From a virus: a DNA stretch of 60,000 nucleotides. Where the stretch lies: the IMG/VR virus record IMGVR_UViG_3300032246_001735, positions 1-60,000 of that record; one strand, 5' to 3'. The notes under the pieces were generated by a model, which saw only the letters and a program-made list of their open reading frames with translations, searched no databases and was not told the DNA's origin. Made by a program: the position numbers and the translations under genes. Every line of letters begins with the position of its first letter. Position 1 is the first letter of the stretch. Of this stretch, positions 51,121 through 57,651 are shown piece after piece.

Positions 51121-51525
51121 ATGGGCAAGATCTTACACTTTAGACCTACTTGTATCAATCTAGGCTGTAAGAGCCCGTGTACCCCCATGCGAGGCCGGAT
51201 TGGGGACAGTGACGTGCGCTACAGAGTTTTCTGTGACCTTTGCCACAGAAACAGTTATATGGACAAGCCCTTGGCCCCAGGTGTCACTCGCTTCAAGAAG
51301 AACCGTTGCTCCAATACCAATAGCCGACTGGGTTTCCCTTGCGTAGTGGATTGGGCCTTGGTAGAGAGCACAGGCTTCAAGCTGAGCACCGAAGTGGATC
51401 ACAAGAACGGTGACAATACAGACAATCGGTTGCGTAATCTGCAAGAGCTGTGCAGCCTGTGCCACAAGGAAAAAGGCAAGCGCAGTGGGGATCACGACAG
51501 CTGGAAACACTACAGATCGGCTTGA
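51121..51525 (+). CDS. HNH endonuclease, cysteine-rich
   Basis: A 134-residue protein. FCDLCHRNS and LCSLCHKEKG give two zinc knuckles, and STEVDHKNGDNTDNRLRNLQ is the D-H-x-x-G-x-x-x-(N)-x-x-x-N-L core of HNH nucleases, matching the phage type. The start ATG 51121 follows GGAGCAGTAGAG. An additional N-terminal Cys cluster (CINLGCKSPC) may bind a second zinc. The TGA stop is inside the next -35. It may cut host DNA. Confidence 0.8.
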   Translation: MGKILHFRPTCINLGCKSPCTPMRGRIGDSDVRYRVFCDLCHRNSYMDKPLAPGVTRFKKNRCSNTNSRLGFPCVVDWALVESTGFKLSTEVDHKNGDNTDNRLRNLQELCSLCHKEKGKRSGDHDSWKHYRSA

Positions 51526-51550
51526 CAAGTAGAGTTTGCGGCTATATAAT
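51522..51550 (+). promoter_or_regulatory. early promoter P4 (CATTGAAC subclass)
   Basis: TTGACA, 17 bp, TATAAT, then CATTGAACACTAAGCAAATG. The HNH stop TGA (51523-51525) is inside the -35. Confidence 0.85.
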
Positions 51551-51579
51551 CATTGAACACTAAGCAAATGGGGCACGAG

Positions 51580-51864
51580 ATGTTGCAAGACTACACCATG
51601 TACATTTGGAAACTGGATCGTCGACTCAAGACCGGGCGGCGTGCCGTTCAAACCTATGTTTATCGTGCCAAGCATGATCAGTGGATGCAGGAGGAGGTGC
51701 GTGATCTGCAGGCAGGCTTGTACCCTAAGAGCAAGGGGTTTGTGCTAGAGTTCGTGCCCACCATGAAGACGGTGCGGAACCTGATGACTGGGGAGGAAGT
51801 GCAGATCCCCCATGATACTCCTCGCTCTTGCGACCCTAGTACTGAACTTTATTGGAGCATGTGA
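51580..51864 (+). CDS. hypothetical early protein
   Basis: A 94-residue protein (MLQDYTMYIWKLDRRLKTGR). ATG 51580 follows GGGGCACGAG; an in-frame ATG nine bases upstream overlaps this ribosome-binding site, so the later start is favoured. Charged and rich in Arg and Lys in the first half (RRAVQTYVYRAKHDQW). No family is recognised. Confidence 0.6.
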   Translation: MLQDYTMYIWKLDRRLKTGRRAVQTYVYRAKHDQWMQEEVRDLQAGLYPKSKGFVLEFVPTMKTVRNLMTGEEVQIPHDTPRSCDPSTELYWSM

Positions 51865-51865
51865 T

Positions 51866-52105
51866 ATGAATTGGATTCTACTAGCAGTGGCCACTCTGCA
51901 GCCCATTTCCGCTCACACCACGCGAGTGGGCTGTGAGTTGGAGATCAGACAGATGATCCGGCAGGAGAACCCCATGCCCCACCACTTGACATTTGAGCAA
52001 GAAGAAGCATACAAGGCCCGGATTGATGCACTGTACAATGGTCAAAAATCCTACCTCTGTGTGCGAAATAAGCCACAATCTTCGGTTGACAAGCCAGTTC
52101 AATGA
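51866..52105 (+). CDS. hypothetical small early protein, possibly exported
   Basis: A 79-residue protein. ATG 51866 lies one base after the stop of the previous gene. The start MNWILLAVATLQPISA looks like a short signal peptide or membrane anchor, then a charged helical part (EQEEAYKARIDALYNGQ). Two Cys are present. The end reads through the next -35 and stops in the promoter spacer, so the coding end overlaps promoter P5. Confidence 0.5.
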   Translation: MNWILLAVATLQPISAHTTRVGCELEIRQMIRQENPMPHHLTFEQEEAYKARIDALYNGQKSYLCVRNKPQSSVDKPVQ

Positions 52106-52114
52106 AGGTATAAT
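52086..52114 (+). promoter_or_regulatory. early promoter P5
   Basis: TTGACA, 17 bp, TATAAT, then ACTTGAACACTGGGAAACA and AGGAGTAGCAG. The whole -35 is inside the previous coding frame. Confidence 0.85.
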
Positions 52115-52144
52115 ACTTGAACACTGGGAAACAAGGAGTAGCAG

Positions 52145-52234
52145 ATGTTAACAGTTCTTGCAGTTTGGTTTGCGGTCAGTGTGCCTGTAGCACTGCTGGT
52201 AGGCGCTGTAATCCGATTTGGCTCAGGAGAGTAA
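52145..52234 (+). CDS. 29-residue membrane peptide
   Basis: ATG 52145 follows AAGGAGTAGCAG and promoter P5. The peptide MLTVLAVWFAVSVPVALLVG plus AVIRFGSGE is a single membrane segment with a basic end. The next gene starts 4 bases after its stop. A small early membrane peptide could act on host envelope or proteases (inference). It is real by position, not by homology. Confidence 0.55.
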   Translation: MLTVLAVWFAVSVPVALLVGAVIRFGSGE

Positions 52235-52238
52235 CAGC

Positions 52239-52415
52239 ATGAAAATTGATACCATGATGGAGATTGGTGAAATTCAAGGTCTGCTAGAAGATCTTGCTGA
52301 GCGTATAGGCTACCTGCCCATTGCTACCGTGAAGCGGCGGCAGATGGAAAGCAAACTCCTGGAGATCGAAGAGTTCCTGGATGAGGAACTGCAGTTGGCC
52401 AGCACTGATTGGTAG
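52239..52415 (+). CDS. hypothetical helical early protein
   Basis: A 58-residue protein (MKIDTMMEIGEIQGLLEDLA). ATG 52239 with GGAG nine bases upstream at the end of the membrane peptide gene. The whole protein is predicted as a helical hairpin (RRQMESKLLEIEEFLDEELQ). Same operon as the membrane peptide. No family. Confidence 0.55.
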   Translation: MKIDTMMEIGEIQGLLEDLAERIGYLPIATVKRRQMESKLLEIEEFLDEELQLASTDW

Positions 52416-52416
52416 G

Positions 52417-52445
52417 TTGACACAAGGCTCAAAAGGCCTTATAAT
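52417..52445 (+). promoter_or_regulatory. early promoter P6
   Basis: TTGACA, 17 bp, TATAAT, then ACTTGAACACTAGCAAACA and AGGAGCAGCAA. Here the previous stop (TAG) is just upstream of the -35. Confidence 0.9.
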
Positions 52446-52475
52446 ACTTGAACACTAGCAAACAAGGAGCAGCAA

Positions 52476-52808
52476 ATGAACTACACTCAAGAGCAGATTA
52501 ACGCAATCGTAGCAGAAGCCCAAGTTGAAGCCCGCCGGGCAGCAGAAGCATTCCACGCCCAGTATGGCGATCGTGATTGCTGTGGCTTTGCGTGGACCAA
52601 CATATACGGCATCAAAGGCAACACCAAGGTGGGCAAGATGCTCAAGGCTGCTGGTGTGCGGCAGGATTACACCAAGGCCTTCCAGATCTGGAACCCCTCA
52701 AAGTTCCCCACGCAGAGCATGAACATTCTGGAAGCGGGTGCACAGGCCGCAGCGGAGGTGTTCCGCAAGTACGGCTTCGACAGCCTTGCTGGCAGCAGGA
52801 TGGACTGA
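52476..52808 (+). CDS. conserved-looking early protein of unknown function
   Basis: A 110-residue protein. After a helical N-terminus (QINAIVAEAQVEARRAAEAF) comes CCGFAWTNIYGIKGNTKVGK and AFQIWNPSKFPTQSMNILEA, a pattern that reads like a compact enzyme or binding fold, but I cannot name it. ATG 52476 follows AAGGAGCAGCAA. A hairpin with GGGGTGTGG and CCACACCCC lies right after the gene. Confidence 0.55.
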   Translation: MNYTQEQINAIVAEAQVEARRAAEAFHAQYGDRDCCGFAWTNIYGIKGNTKVGKMLKAAGVRQDYTKAFQIWNPSKFPTQSMNILEAGAQAAAEVFRKYGFDSLAGSRMD

Positions 52809-52815
52809 GCCCTAA

Positions 52816-52841
52816 GGGGTGTGGTGTATGTGCCACACCCC
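52816..52841. terminator. bidirectional hairpin terminator
   Basis: GGGGTGTGG, TGTATGTG, CCACACCCC is a 9-bp perfect stem after the gene at 52476. No T-run follows on the plus strand. Its right part (GCCACACCCCGGCACTCC, 52832-52849) is the reverse complement of the element at 49355-49372. Confidence 0.55.
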
Positions 52842-52859
52842 GGCACTCCAATCTAGTGG

Positions 52860-52888
52860 TTGACAGGCGCCCAAGAGTTCGCTATAAT
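52860..52888 (+). promoter_or_regulatory. early promoter P7
   Basis: TTGACA, 17 bp, TATAAT, then ACTTGAACACTAACAGCA and AGGAGCAGCAAG. Confidence 0.9.
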
Positions 52889-52918
52889 ACTTGAACACTA
52901 ACAGCAAGGAGCAGCAAG

Positions 52919-53137
52919 ATGCAGTGGAACTTGGAAGGTATGCGAGTTTGGGGACACTACCTGGACATGTTCCCGGTCAGCGGAGAGGTTGTCTTGAGCC
53001 GCGTGTGCTATGGTGGCAGTGTACAGCATACCGTGGTCCTGGAGCAGCCCTTGACGGTGTTTGGTCGAGTGCGGGCAGCAGGCGAGCGGGTCTTGCTGGA
53101 TCACAAGGATGTGGTTCGTGTAAAGGATGCGGTATGA
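52919..53137 (+). CDS. hypothetical early protein
   Basis: A 72-residue beta-rich protein (WGHYLDMFPVSGEVVLSRVC, then GERVLLDHKDVVRV). ATG 52919 follows AAGGAGCAGCAAG. It reads like a small barrel or OB-type domain. The stop overlaps the next ATG (ATGA), so the two are coupled. No family is recognised. Confidence 0.6.
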   Translation: MQWNLEGMRVWGHYLDMFPVSGEVVLSRVCYGGSVQHTVVLEQPLTVFGRVRAAGERVLLDHKDVVRVKDAV

Positions 53138-53322
53138 CCAATGAGTATATCCCCGTAGTCGCTGTTCGTTGGTGGTTTCGCAATGACCACGAATGGATCC
53201 AGCATTTTGATAATGCCCCCGAGCGGGACTATTGGATCAACCGTGTGGGCTTGGTCACGCATCCTGACATTGTGCGAGTCACTATCTATGAAGGTGACTG
53301 GGAAATGAACCTTAAAGGATAG
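53134..53322 (+). CDS. hypothetical early protein
   Basis: A 62-residue protein (MTNEYIPVVAVRWWFRNDHE). The ATG overlaps the previous TGA. Rich in aromatic residues (WIQHFDNAPERDYWINRVGL). It ends three bases before the next TTGACA. Unknown function; probably co-translated with the previous gene. Confidence 0.6.
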   Translation: MTNEYIPVVAVRWWFRNDHEWIQHFDNAPERDYWINRVGLVTHPDIVRVTIYEGDWEMNLKG

Positions 53323-53323
53323 G

Positions 53324-53352
53324 TTGACAAGTCAGAGACTTGACAGTATAAT
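53324..53352 (+). promoter_or_regulatory. early promoter P8
   Basis: TTGACA, 17 bp, TATAAT, then ACTTGAACACTAGCA and AGGAGCACACG. The spacer ends in another TTGACA directly before the -10, as in P12 and P14. Confidence 0.9.
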
Positions 53353-53378
53353 ACTTGAACACTAGCAAGGAGCACACG

Positions 53379-53570
53379 ATGTTGAACACTTGGGAAATGG
53401 ATACGATCCGCGAGATCAAGGCCCGTGTTGTGCGTAAACAACCCGTGGCAGATTGGGAGAAGCAGCTGGTCCTAGATCTGCTCCGCCGCGAAGGCGAGGT
53501 AGTGCGGCAGGATGTGATCGATCGTGCTCGCAATAGCGGCTTCAATGTGCAGGGCATCAAGACTCGATGA
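53379..53570 (+). CDS. hypothetical early protein, helical
   Basis: A 63-residue protein (MLNTWEMDTIREIKARVVRK). ATG 53379 follows AGGAGCACACG. Two helices and a basic C-terminus (RARNSGFNVQGIKTR) suggest a small nucleic-acid or protein binder. It is the first gene of a four-gene run (to 54206) with TTGAC but no -10 at the joints. Confidence 0.6.
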   Translation: MLNTWEMDTIREIKARVVRKQPVADWEKQLVLDLLRREGEVVRQDVIDRARNSGFNVQGIKTR

Positions 53571-53592
53571 GGTTGACAAAATGGAGCAAACT

Positions 53593-53763
53593 GTGAGCAA
53601 AGACACTTACCTGTTCTATACATACGATTCTAGGGGCAATGACAGGATCATCCCGGTCAAGGCCCATACCAGAGACCAAGCGTTCGAACTGTTCGATCGT
53701 GTGTACGGAGAGGACACACCGGTTGACTTCGTGGTACGCCGGGAAGAGCAGTATCTCGGTTGA
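53593..53763 (+). CDS. hypothetical early protein
   Basis: A 56-residue protein, starting at GTG 53593 (MSKDTYLFYTYDSRGNDRII) because GGAG lies six bases upstream, as in other leaders. An ATG at 53581 in the same frame overlaps that GGAG. It ends EEQYLG with GGT TGA. The mixed beta and helix pattern does not match a family I know. Confidence 0.55.
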   Translation: MSKDTYLFYTYDSRGNDRIIPVKAHTRDQAFELFDRVYGEDTPVDFVVRREEQYLG

Positions 53764-53785
53764 CAAATAGGAACAGGAGATGAAT

Positions 53786-54010
53786 ATGAGCAGACGTATT
53801 GAGTACCGTGTGGATTTGGATGAGCGTGGTGAATTCCGTGCCACAGTCTACGATGGCGACACTGTATTGGCCGAAGTTGACACCGAGGATATGATGTTTA
53901 TGATAGAGAACATGGGGGTCCGTGATCCTCGTGATCACCATGGGTTGAGGGATTATTTCCGCCTTGCTGGAGTGTTGGATTCTAGCGACACCTTTGAAGT
54001 CTGCGGTTGA
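53786..54010 (+). CDS. hypothetical early protein, acidic
   Basis: A 74-residue acidic protein (MSRRIEYRVDLDERGEFRAT). ATG 53786 is chosen because AGGAG lies six bases upstream; ATG 53780 is too close to it. DTEDMMFMIENMGVRDPRD forms the second half. It ends FEVCG with GGT TGA. No family. Confidence 0.55.
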   Translation: MSRRIEYRVDLDERGEFRATVYDGDTVLAEVDTEDMMFMIENMGVRDPRDHHGLRDYFRLAGVLDSSDTFEVCG

Positions 54011-54026
54011 CCGGGAGGATTAAACA

Positions 54027-54206
54027 ATGGAATACCTCAAAAGAGCAGAACTCTACTGTGCGGCCAGAGGTGATGAACTTTGGTTCAAGAACCTGTACAC
54101 AGGATTCCGGCAATACAATACTGTGTCTGACAGTGTATGGAAGACCTTGAGTTACCTGTACAGCAACGAAACCGCTGATCTGCTGGAGAGCCAACAAACC
54201 GGTTGA
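54027..54206 (+). CDS. hypothetical early protein
   Basis: A 59-residue protein (MEYLKRAELYCAARGDELWF). ATG 54027 follows GGGAGG. Aromatic-rich and helical (SDSVWKTLSYLYSNETADLL). It ends QQTG with GGT TGA, and this stop is inside the -35 of the next promoter. Last gene of the four-gene run. Confidence 0.6.
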   Translation: MEYLKRAELYCAARGDELWFKNLYTGFRQYNTVSDSVWKTLSYLYSNETADLLESQQTG

Positions 54207-54231
54207 CAAGCCCTAGACCCGGTGCTATAAT
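54203..54231 (+). promoter_or_regulatory. early promoter P9 (variant leader)
   Basis: TTGACA, 17 bp, TATAAT, then ACACTTACACTGAAACACA and AGGAGCAGCAA. The leader differs from the others. The stop TGA (54204-54206) is inside the -35. Confidence 0.85.
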
Positions 54232-54261
54232 ACACTTACACTGAAACACAAGGAGCAGCAA

Positions 54262-54405
54262 ATGGAAACTTTTGATGATATCCAGTGCGAAGAGTACTAC
54301 GAGGCATTTGGCACCGAGCAGGAGCAGTTTGAGCAGTGGCAGCAGTCCTTGGAAGCAGCAGAGATTGACCTTGTTAACGCTGAACTCAGGTGCATTACTG
54401 GTTGA
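54262..54405 (+). CDS. 47-residue acidic early protein
   Basis: ATG 54262 follows AAGGAGCAGCAA. The protein starts METFDDIQCEEYYEAFG and has EQEQFEQWQQSLEAAEIDLV, a very acidic helix with many Gln. It could mimic DNA or bind a host protein (inference). The stop is GGT TGA inside the next -35. Confidence 0.6.
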   Translation: METFDDIQCEEYYEAFGTEQEQFEQWQQSLEAAEIDLVNAELRCITG

Positions 54406-54430
54406 CAACGCCCGAAAGGGCTGCTATAAT
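54402..54430 (+). promoter_or_regulatory. early promoter P10
   Basis: TTGACA, 17 bp, TATAAT, then ACTTGAACACTAACACAAC and GGAGCACGGAA. The stop TGA (54403-54405) is inside the -35. Confidence 0.9.
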
Positions 54431-54460
54431 ACTTGAACACTAACACAACGGAGCACGGAA

Positions 54461-54766
54461 ATGAGCTACCCCAATATGAGTTACTGCATGTGCGAAAACA
54501 CCCTGCTGGCTCTGCAGCAGATTATCACGGCCATGAACATGGAAGGCACGGACTTTATCCGTGACCTGAGCCGTAGTGAGCGGCGTGCGTTCGGCGAACT
54601 GCTCAACGCCTGCGAGGACTTTAGGGCGGTTGCAGAGGAACTGCAGGACGAAGCGGATCGTGAAGAAGAGTACGAGGACGATATGGACGGCGATCATGCC
54701 AGTGCTTTGGCTTCGGCAGGCTTGGGCACAGACGAGGATTATGGTGCCTGCGACGAGCGGTTCTAA
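54461..54766 (+). CDS. acidic early protein, unknown
   Basis: A 101-residue protein (MSYPNMSYCMCENTLLALQQ). ATG 54461 follows GGAGCACGGAA. The second half is strongly acidic (EADREEEYEDDMDGDH) and the end is CDERF. Two Cys lie in the first 12 residues. The pattern of a helical domain plus acidic tail suits a protein inhibitor or DNA mimic (inference). Confidence 0.6.
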   Translation: MSYPNMSYCMCENTLLALQQIITAMNMEGTDFIRDLSRSERRAFGELLNACEDFRAVAEELQDEADREEEYEDDMDGDHASALASAGLGTDEDYGACDERF

Positions 54767-54802
54767 CCTGGATAATTGCGTCTGTTATTTTAAAGGAAAA
54801 TA

Positions 54803-55750
54803 ATGTATAAAACTACTAAGAAATTAGTTCTCACCTGTCTTGTTGGACTTATTCCCACGCTCTCGTTAGCATGGGAACCTACCAAACCAGTTAATGTGGT
54901 TATCGCGTATGGTCCTGGATCGGGAAACGAAATTCTCTTTAGAAAAATTGACAGTATCATCAAAAAAACAAATAAGAATGTAACATTTGTTCTTGAGTTT
55001 AAACCAGGTGCAAACGAATTAGTGGGTATGAACCATTTCGCACAAGCGGCGAATGATGGTTATACAATTTATGCTCCCGCAGTCGGTGTGTGGATTGGTA
55101 CACCTGTTTGGTACAAAAAATCAATGATTCAAGATCCCATCGAATGGTCACCGATTGTCAGTCTAGGCGAAGCGCCACTGGCTCTATATGCTTCTAATGA
55201 AAGTAAAGTGAATAACCCTAGAGAATTTTCACAGGCATTAACAGCAGGTGCTAAAATTAATGTGGGAGTTGGTGCTGCTGTTCATGTTCTATCGTATGAA
55301 TATATGGCTAAACAGACCAATGCGACTAACGCTCAACGTATTCAATTTAATAGCCCTGCCGCGGTGGCACAAGCAGTTTCCGGTAACCAAATTGAATTTG
55401 GTATTAGTCCATTGCCTATCGCTCTAGAACTTGCAAAAGCCGGTAAACTTAAAATTATTGGTATCACAGGAAATATAAAGGGGGGCCCCTATCCAAATAT
55501 AGCAGACACATTTAAAGGTCTTGACTTAGTTGGGCAGATCGGAATCGTACTTCCTAAAAATACTTCGAAAGAAATTTTAGATTTTTATATCGGACTATTT
55601 ACAGAAGCAGTTAATAGCCCAGAATATCTAGAGTTTTTAAAAGAAACTAATTGGTTTGATACTATGTATAATCACAATAATTTCAAAGCATTTATTTTTT
55701 CACAACGCAAGAAGTGGATCCCTGTAGCAGAAACAATACAGTTTAACTAA
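54803..55750 (+). CDS. TctC/Bug-family periplasmic binding protein, second copy
   Basis: A 315-residue protein with signal peptide (MYKTTKKLVLTCLVGLIPTL, cleavage after LSLA). KPVNVVIAYGPGSGNEILFR and FVLEFKPGANELVGMNHFAQ, then AANDGYTIYAPAVGVW, correspond to the Bug family. It differs clearly from the copy at 16320-17255. It has AAAGGA before the ATG but no early promoter of its own, is much richer in A and T than the flanking early genes, and is followed by a terminator. It looks like a recent insertion (inference). It may bind carboxylates in the host periplasm. Confidence 0.8.
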   Translation: MYKTTKKLVLTCLVGLIPTLSLAWEPTKPVNVVIAYGPGSGNEILFRKIDSIIKKTNKNVTFVLEFKPGANELVGMNHFAQAANDGYTIYAPAVGVWIGTPVWYKKSMIQDPIEWSPIVSLGEAPLALYASNESKVNNPREFSQALTAGAKINVGVGAAVHVLSYEYMAKQTNATNAQRIQFNSPAAVAQAVSGNQIEFGISPLPIALELAKAGKLKIIGITGNIKGGPYPNIADTFKGLDLVGQIGIVLPKNTSKEILDFYIGLFTEAVNSPEYLEFLKETNWFDTMYNHNNFKAFIFSQRKKWIPVAETIQFN

Positions 55751-55813
55751 TTGTGAAATTACCAAATCGAGTGTTTTTTACAGAGGTCACTGGGCTATTT
55801 GCGGCAGTGCCGG

Positions 55814-55841
55814 GGTGTTGTAGAAATACAACACCTTTTTT
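55814..55841 (+). terminator. intrinsic terminator with GAAA tetraloop
   Basis: GGTGTTGTA, GAAA, TACAACACC then six T. The 9-bp stem, GNRA loop and T-run make it a very strong terminator. AGTGCCGGGG precedes it, as at 51027, and promoter P11 follows. Confidence 0.9.
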
Positions 55842-55843
55842 GG

Positions 55844-55872
55844 TTGACAGGCAGTCCAAACTCCGCTATAAT
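55844..55872 (+). promoter_or_regulatory. early promoter P11 (CATTGAAC subclass)
   Basis: TTGACA, 17 bp, TATAAT, then CATTGAACACTAACGCAATG and GGAGCAGCAA. Directly after the terminator T-run. Confidence 0.9.
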
Positions 55873-55901
55873 CATTGAACACTAACGCAATGGAGCAGCA
55901 A

Positions 55902-56159
55902 ATGATTTCAGCAAAACAGCAGGCACGTTTCGATCGCGAAGCACAGCAGCGCGAGGTCTTTGTTCAGGCACTGAATCAAATGATGGAGGCACAGCGTGAA
56001 AACTACGGCGGTTACGCTTATAGTGCCGGTTGGCTGCAGAGTATGTTGACTCAGGCTTGGATGCAAATGCCCAAGGCAAAGCGCGAGCGGGTGCTGGAAG
56101 ATGTGCAGGCTCAGACCATCAAGCAGTTGAAAGAAGTGGTTGACCGGGCTCGAGTTTGA
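55902..56159 (+). CDS. hypothetical early protein, helical
   Basis: An 85-residue protein (MISAKQQARFDREAQQREVF). ATG 55902 is favoured over an in-frame ATG at the ribosome-binding site. Helical with Gln and Arg. The promoter P12 -35 (TTGACC) is inside its last codons and its TGA stop precedes the -10. Confidence 0.6.
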   Translation: MISAKQQARFDREAQQREVFVQALNQMMEAQRENYGGYAYSAGWLQSMLTQAWMQMPKAKRERVLEDVQAQTIKQLKEVVDRARV

Positions 56160-56168
56160 CACTATAAT
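56140..56168 (+). promoter_or_regulatory. early promoter P12
   Basis: TTGACC, 17 bp, TATAAT, then ACTTGAACACTAACAGCA and AGGAGCACTAG. The -35 is fully inside the previous gene; the spacer ends with TTTGACAC and the stop. Confidence 0.85.
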
Positions 56169-56197
56169 ACTTGAACACTAACAGCAAGGAGCACTAG

Positions 56198-56398
56198 ATG
56201 ACTAACATTGAACTGGCAAAAGGCATCAAGCACGGTATGTTCGCTAGCCGCCCTACCGTTGAGGAGGCTTGGGACTATGTGGATCACATTGCCCGCTCCT
56301 GCGGCAAGGACAACCGTGCGGCAGTGATCACTGCGGTGCAGGTCATGCTTAACACCGTGGCAGAGCAGATGTTGCGTAACGAACACACTGAAGTCTAA
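56198..56398 (+). CDS. hypothetical early protein
   Basis: A 66-residue protein (MTNIELAKGIKHGMFASRPT). ATG 56198 follows AAGGAGCACTAG. Helical, with a conserved-looking EEAWDYVDHIARSCGKDNRA. No family is recognised. Confidence 0.6.
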   Translation: MTNIELAKGIKHGMFASRPTVEEAWDYVDHIARSCGKDNRAAVITAVQVMLNTVAEQMLRNEHTEV

Positions 56399-56402
56399 GT
56401 GG

Positions 56403-56431
56403 TTGACGCAGCCCTTCGGGGCTGCTATAAT
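56403..56431 (+). promoter_or_regulatory. early promoter P13
   Basis: TTGACG, 17 bp, TATAAT, then ACTTGAACACTAGAGCAATG and GGAGCACACA. The spacer holds GCAGCCCTTCGGGGCTGC, a 7-bp hairpin (GCAGCCC, TTCG, GGGCTGC less one mismatch) of possible regulatory use. Confidence 0.85.
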
Positions 56432-56460
56432 ACTTGAACACTAGAGCAATGGAGCACACA

Positions 56461-56697
56461 ATGGCTATCACAGAAGATCAAATTGCCGATATGGCTTTGA
56501 AGGCCTGTTTCTATGTTACGCCCGAGGATCAGTGGCTGAGAATCGATTACTGCGATATGTCAGAGGGATACTTTCAGTGCCACGACGAAGAGTCCTTTGA
56601 AGAGTACCGTGTGGATTTTGCAGAGGTCACCCTGCAAGGTAACGAATGCTTCTATCAACTGACCAAGATGGAAGTAGTTGACACAGAGTCAGTTTGA
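56461..56697 (+). CDS. hypothetical early protein, acidic
   Basis: A 78-residue protein (MAITEDQIADMALKACFYVT). ATG 56461; an in-frame ATG overlaps the GGAG upstream. Acidic, with FQCHDEESFEEYRVDFAEVT. The -35 of P14 is inside its last codons. Confidence 0.6.
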   Translation: MAITEDQIADMALKACFYVTPEDQWLRIDYCDMSEGYFQCHDEESFEEYRVDFAEVTLQGNECFYQLTKMEVVDTESV

Positions 56698-56706
56698 CAG
56701 TATAAT
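56678..56706 (+). promoter_or_regulatory. early promoter P14
   Basis: TTGACA, 17 bp, TATAAT, then ACTTGAACACTAGAGCAATG and GGAGCAAGTG. The spacer ends GTTTGACAG, with the stop TGA of the previous gene (56695-56697). Confidence 0.9.
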
Positions 56707-56735
56707 ACTTGAACACTAGAGCAATGGAGCAAGTG

Positions 56736-57011
56736 ATGCGAGTAAAAACGATCGACCCATACGATACCCGTGCGTACACCTGCGCGGTGCTGGAACTTGT
56801 CGACGAAGGTATGCTGGACAAGGACACACTGATCGCAGACTTGCTCAGTTGGATGAGCGAGTTCGAAGTTGAGCAGTTTTGCCGCAAGAACTTGCGGGAC
56901 GATGACACCAACGAGTGCCTGATTGGTCCCGATGTGGACGATGAGGAAGAGGACAGTGACGAAGCACTACTGAACAACTTTAACTATGTGGGTTCACGTC
57001 ATCACTATTGA
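56736..57011 (+). CDS. hypothetical early protein, acidic
   Basis: A 91-residue protein (MRVKTIDPYDTRAYTCAVLE). ATG 56736 is favoured by GGAG spacing. The second half is very acidic (GPDVDDEEEDSDEALLNNF). The end overlaps the next reading frame region, with TGA 57009-57011. Confidence 0.6.
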   Translation: MRVKTIDPYDTRAYTCAVLELVDEGMLDKDTLIADLLSWMSEFEVEQFCRKNLRDDDTNECLIGPDVDDEEEDSDEALLNNFNYVGSRHHY

Positions 57012-57022
57012 TCGGAGAGCAT

Positions 57023-57211
57023 ATGATCCCGGAATTTATTCATAAGATTGACTGGGCTCTGTTACGCAAACAGAAACGTTGGCTGCGGCGGCAATTGCAG
57101 CGCCATCTTGACTGTGCCGAAGCAGAGGGGCTACTGGCCCTAGTGGTTGCGATACAGGACTACGCAGTTGATGAGATGTTTATTGATGAAGCAGAAGTTT
57201 TTGGAGAATGA
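57023..57211 (+). CDS. hypothetical early protein, basic
   Basis: A 62-residue protein (MIPEFIHKIDWALLRKQKRW). ATG 57023 with GGAG five bases upstream. Basic N-terminal helix (LRRQLQRHLDCAEAEG) and acidic C-terminus. Same operon as the previous gene. No family. Confidence 0.55.
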   Translation: MIPEFIHKIDWALLRKQKRWLRRQLQRHLDCAEAEGLLALVVAIQDYAVDEMFIDEAEVFGE

Positions 57212-57212
57212 T

Positions 57213-57377
57213 ATGAAAGATTGGTTCAATACTCGCTACAGTGTACAAGAGCTGCGTACTATGATCGCAGACCATCCACAGTGGATCTATCGTGAAGTGC
57301 CTGAGAATATGGGCCGCTGTCGGTTGGCCGCAGAGTTGGAGCGGTTGGATCAAGAACTAGAGGAGCAGGCCCTGTGA
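57213..57377 (+). CDS. hypothetical early protein
   Basis: A 54-residue protein (MKDWFNTRYSVQELRTMIAD). ATG 57213, one base after the previous stop, with GGAG six bases upstream. Ends in an acidic helix (RLDQELEEQAL). The stop overlaps the next GTG. Confidence 0.6.
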   Translation: MKDWFNTRYSVQELRTMIADHPQWIYREVPENMGRCRLAAELERLDQELEEQAL

Positions 57378-57613
57378 GGATTCCGTCGGGTCCTGTAGAC
57401 AAGGCTCTTAAATGGACCGCCACTGCGATCTTGATTGTAGGATCGCTGATCAACGGTTTGGGCTATTATCCTTGGGGTCCATTAATCCTCACAGCAGGCG
57501 GAGCCGTTTGGCTCATAGTGGCCTGTCGGTGGCGTGAACCCAGTATGATCGTGACCAATGCTGTTATGTTTGTGGCGGGCGCTGGCGGTTTGCTGTTTAA
57601 TCTCATTAAGTGA
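57374..57613 (+). CDS. small membrane protein, early
   Basis: A 79-residue protein with GTG start at 57374 (GTGA overlap). It has two to three membrane segments (ATAILIVGSLINGLGYY, PLILTAGGAVWLIVAC and IVTNAVMFVAGAGGLLFNLI). The segment WREPSMIVTNAVM is charged between them. It could be a transporter-like or holin-like small protein; no family is clear. Confidence 0.55.
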   Translation: MRIPSGPVDKALKWTATAILIVGSLINGLGYYPWGPLILTAGGAVWLIVACRWREPSMIVTNAVMFVAGAGGLLFNLIK

Positions 57614-57623
57614 AGTGCCGGGG

Positions 57624-57647
57624 TGTTGTAGAAATACAACAGAGATT
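57624..57647 (+). terminator. degenerate copy of the terminator element
   Basis: TGTTGTA, GAAA, TACAACA follows AGTGCCGGGG as in the two strong terminators, but the rest is GAGATTTT, so the T-run is short. It may be a weaker terminator. Confidence 0.55.
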
Positions 57648-57651
57648 TTGG

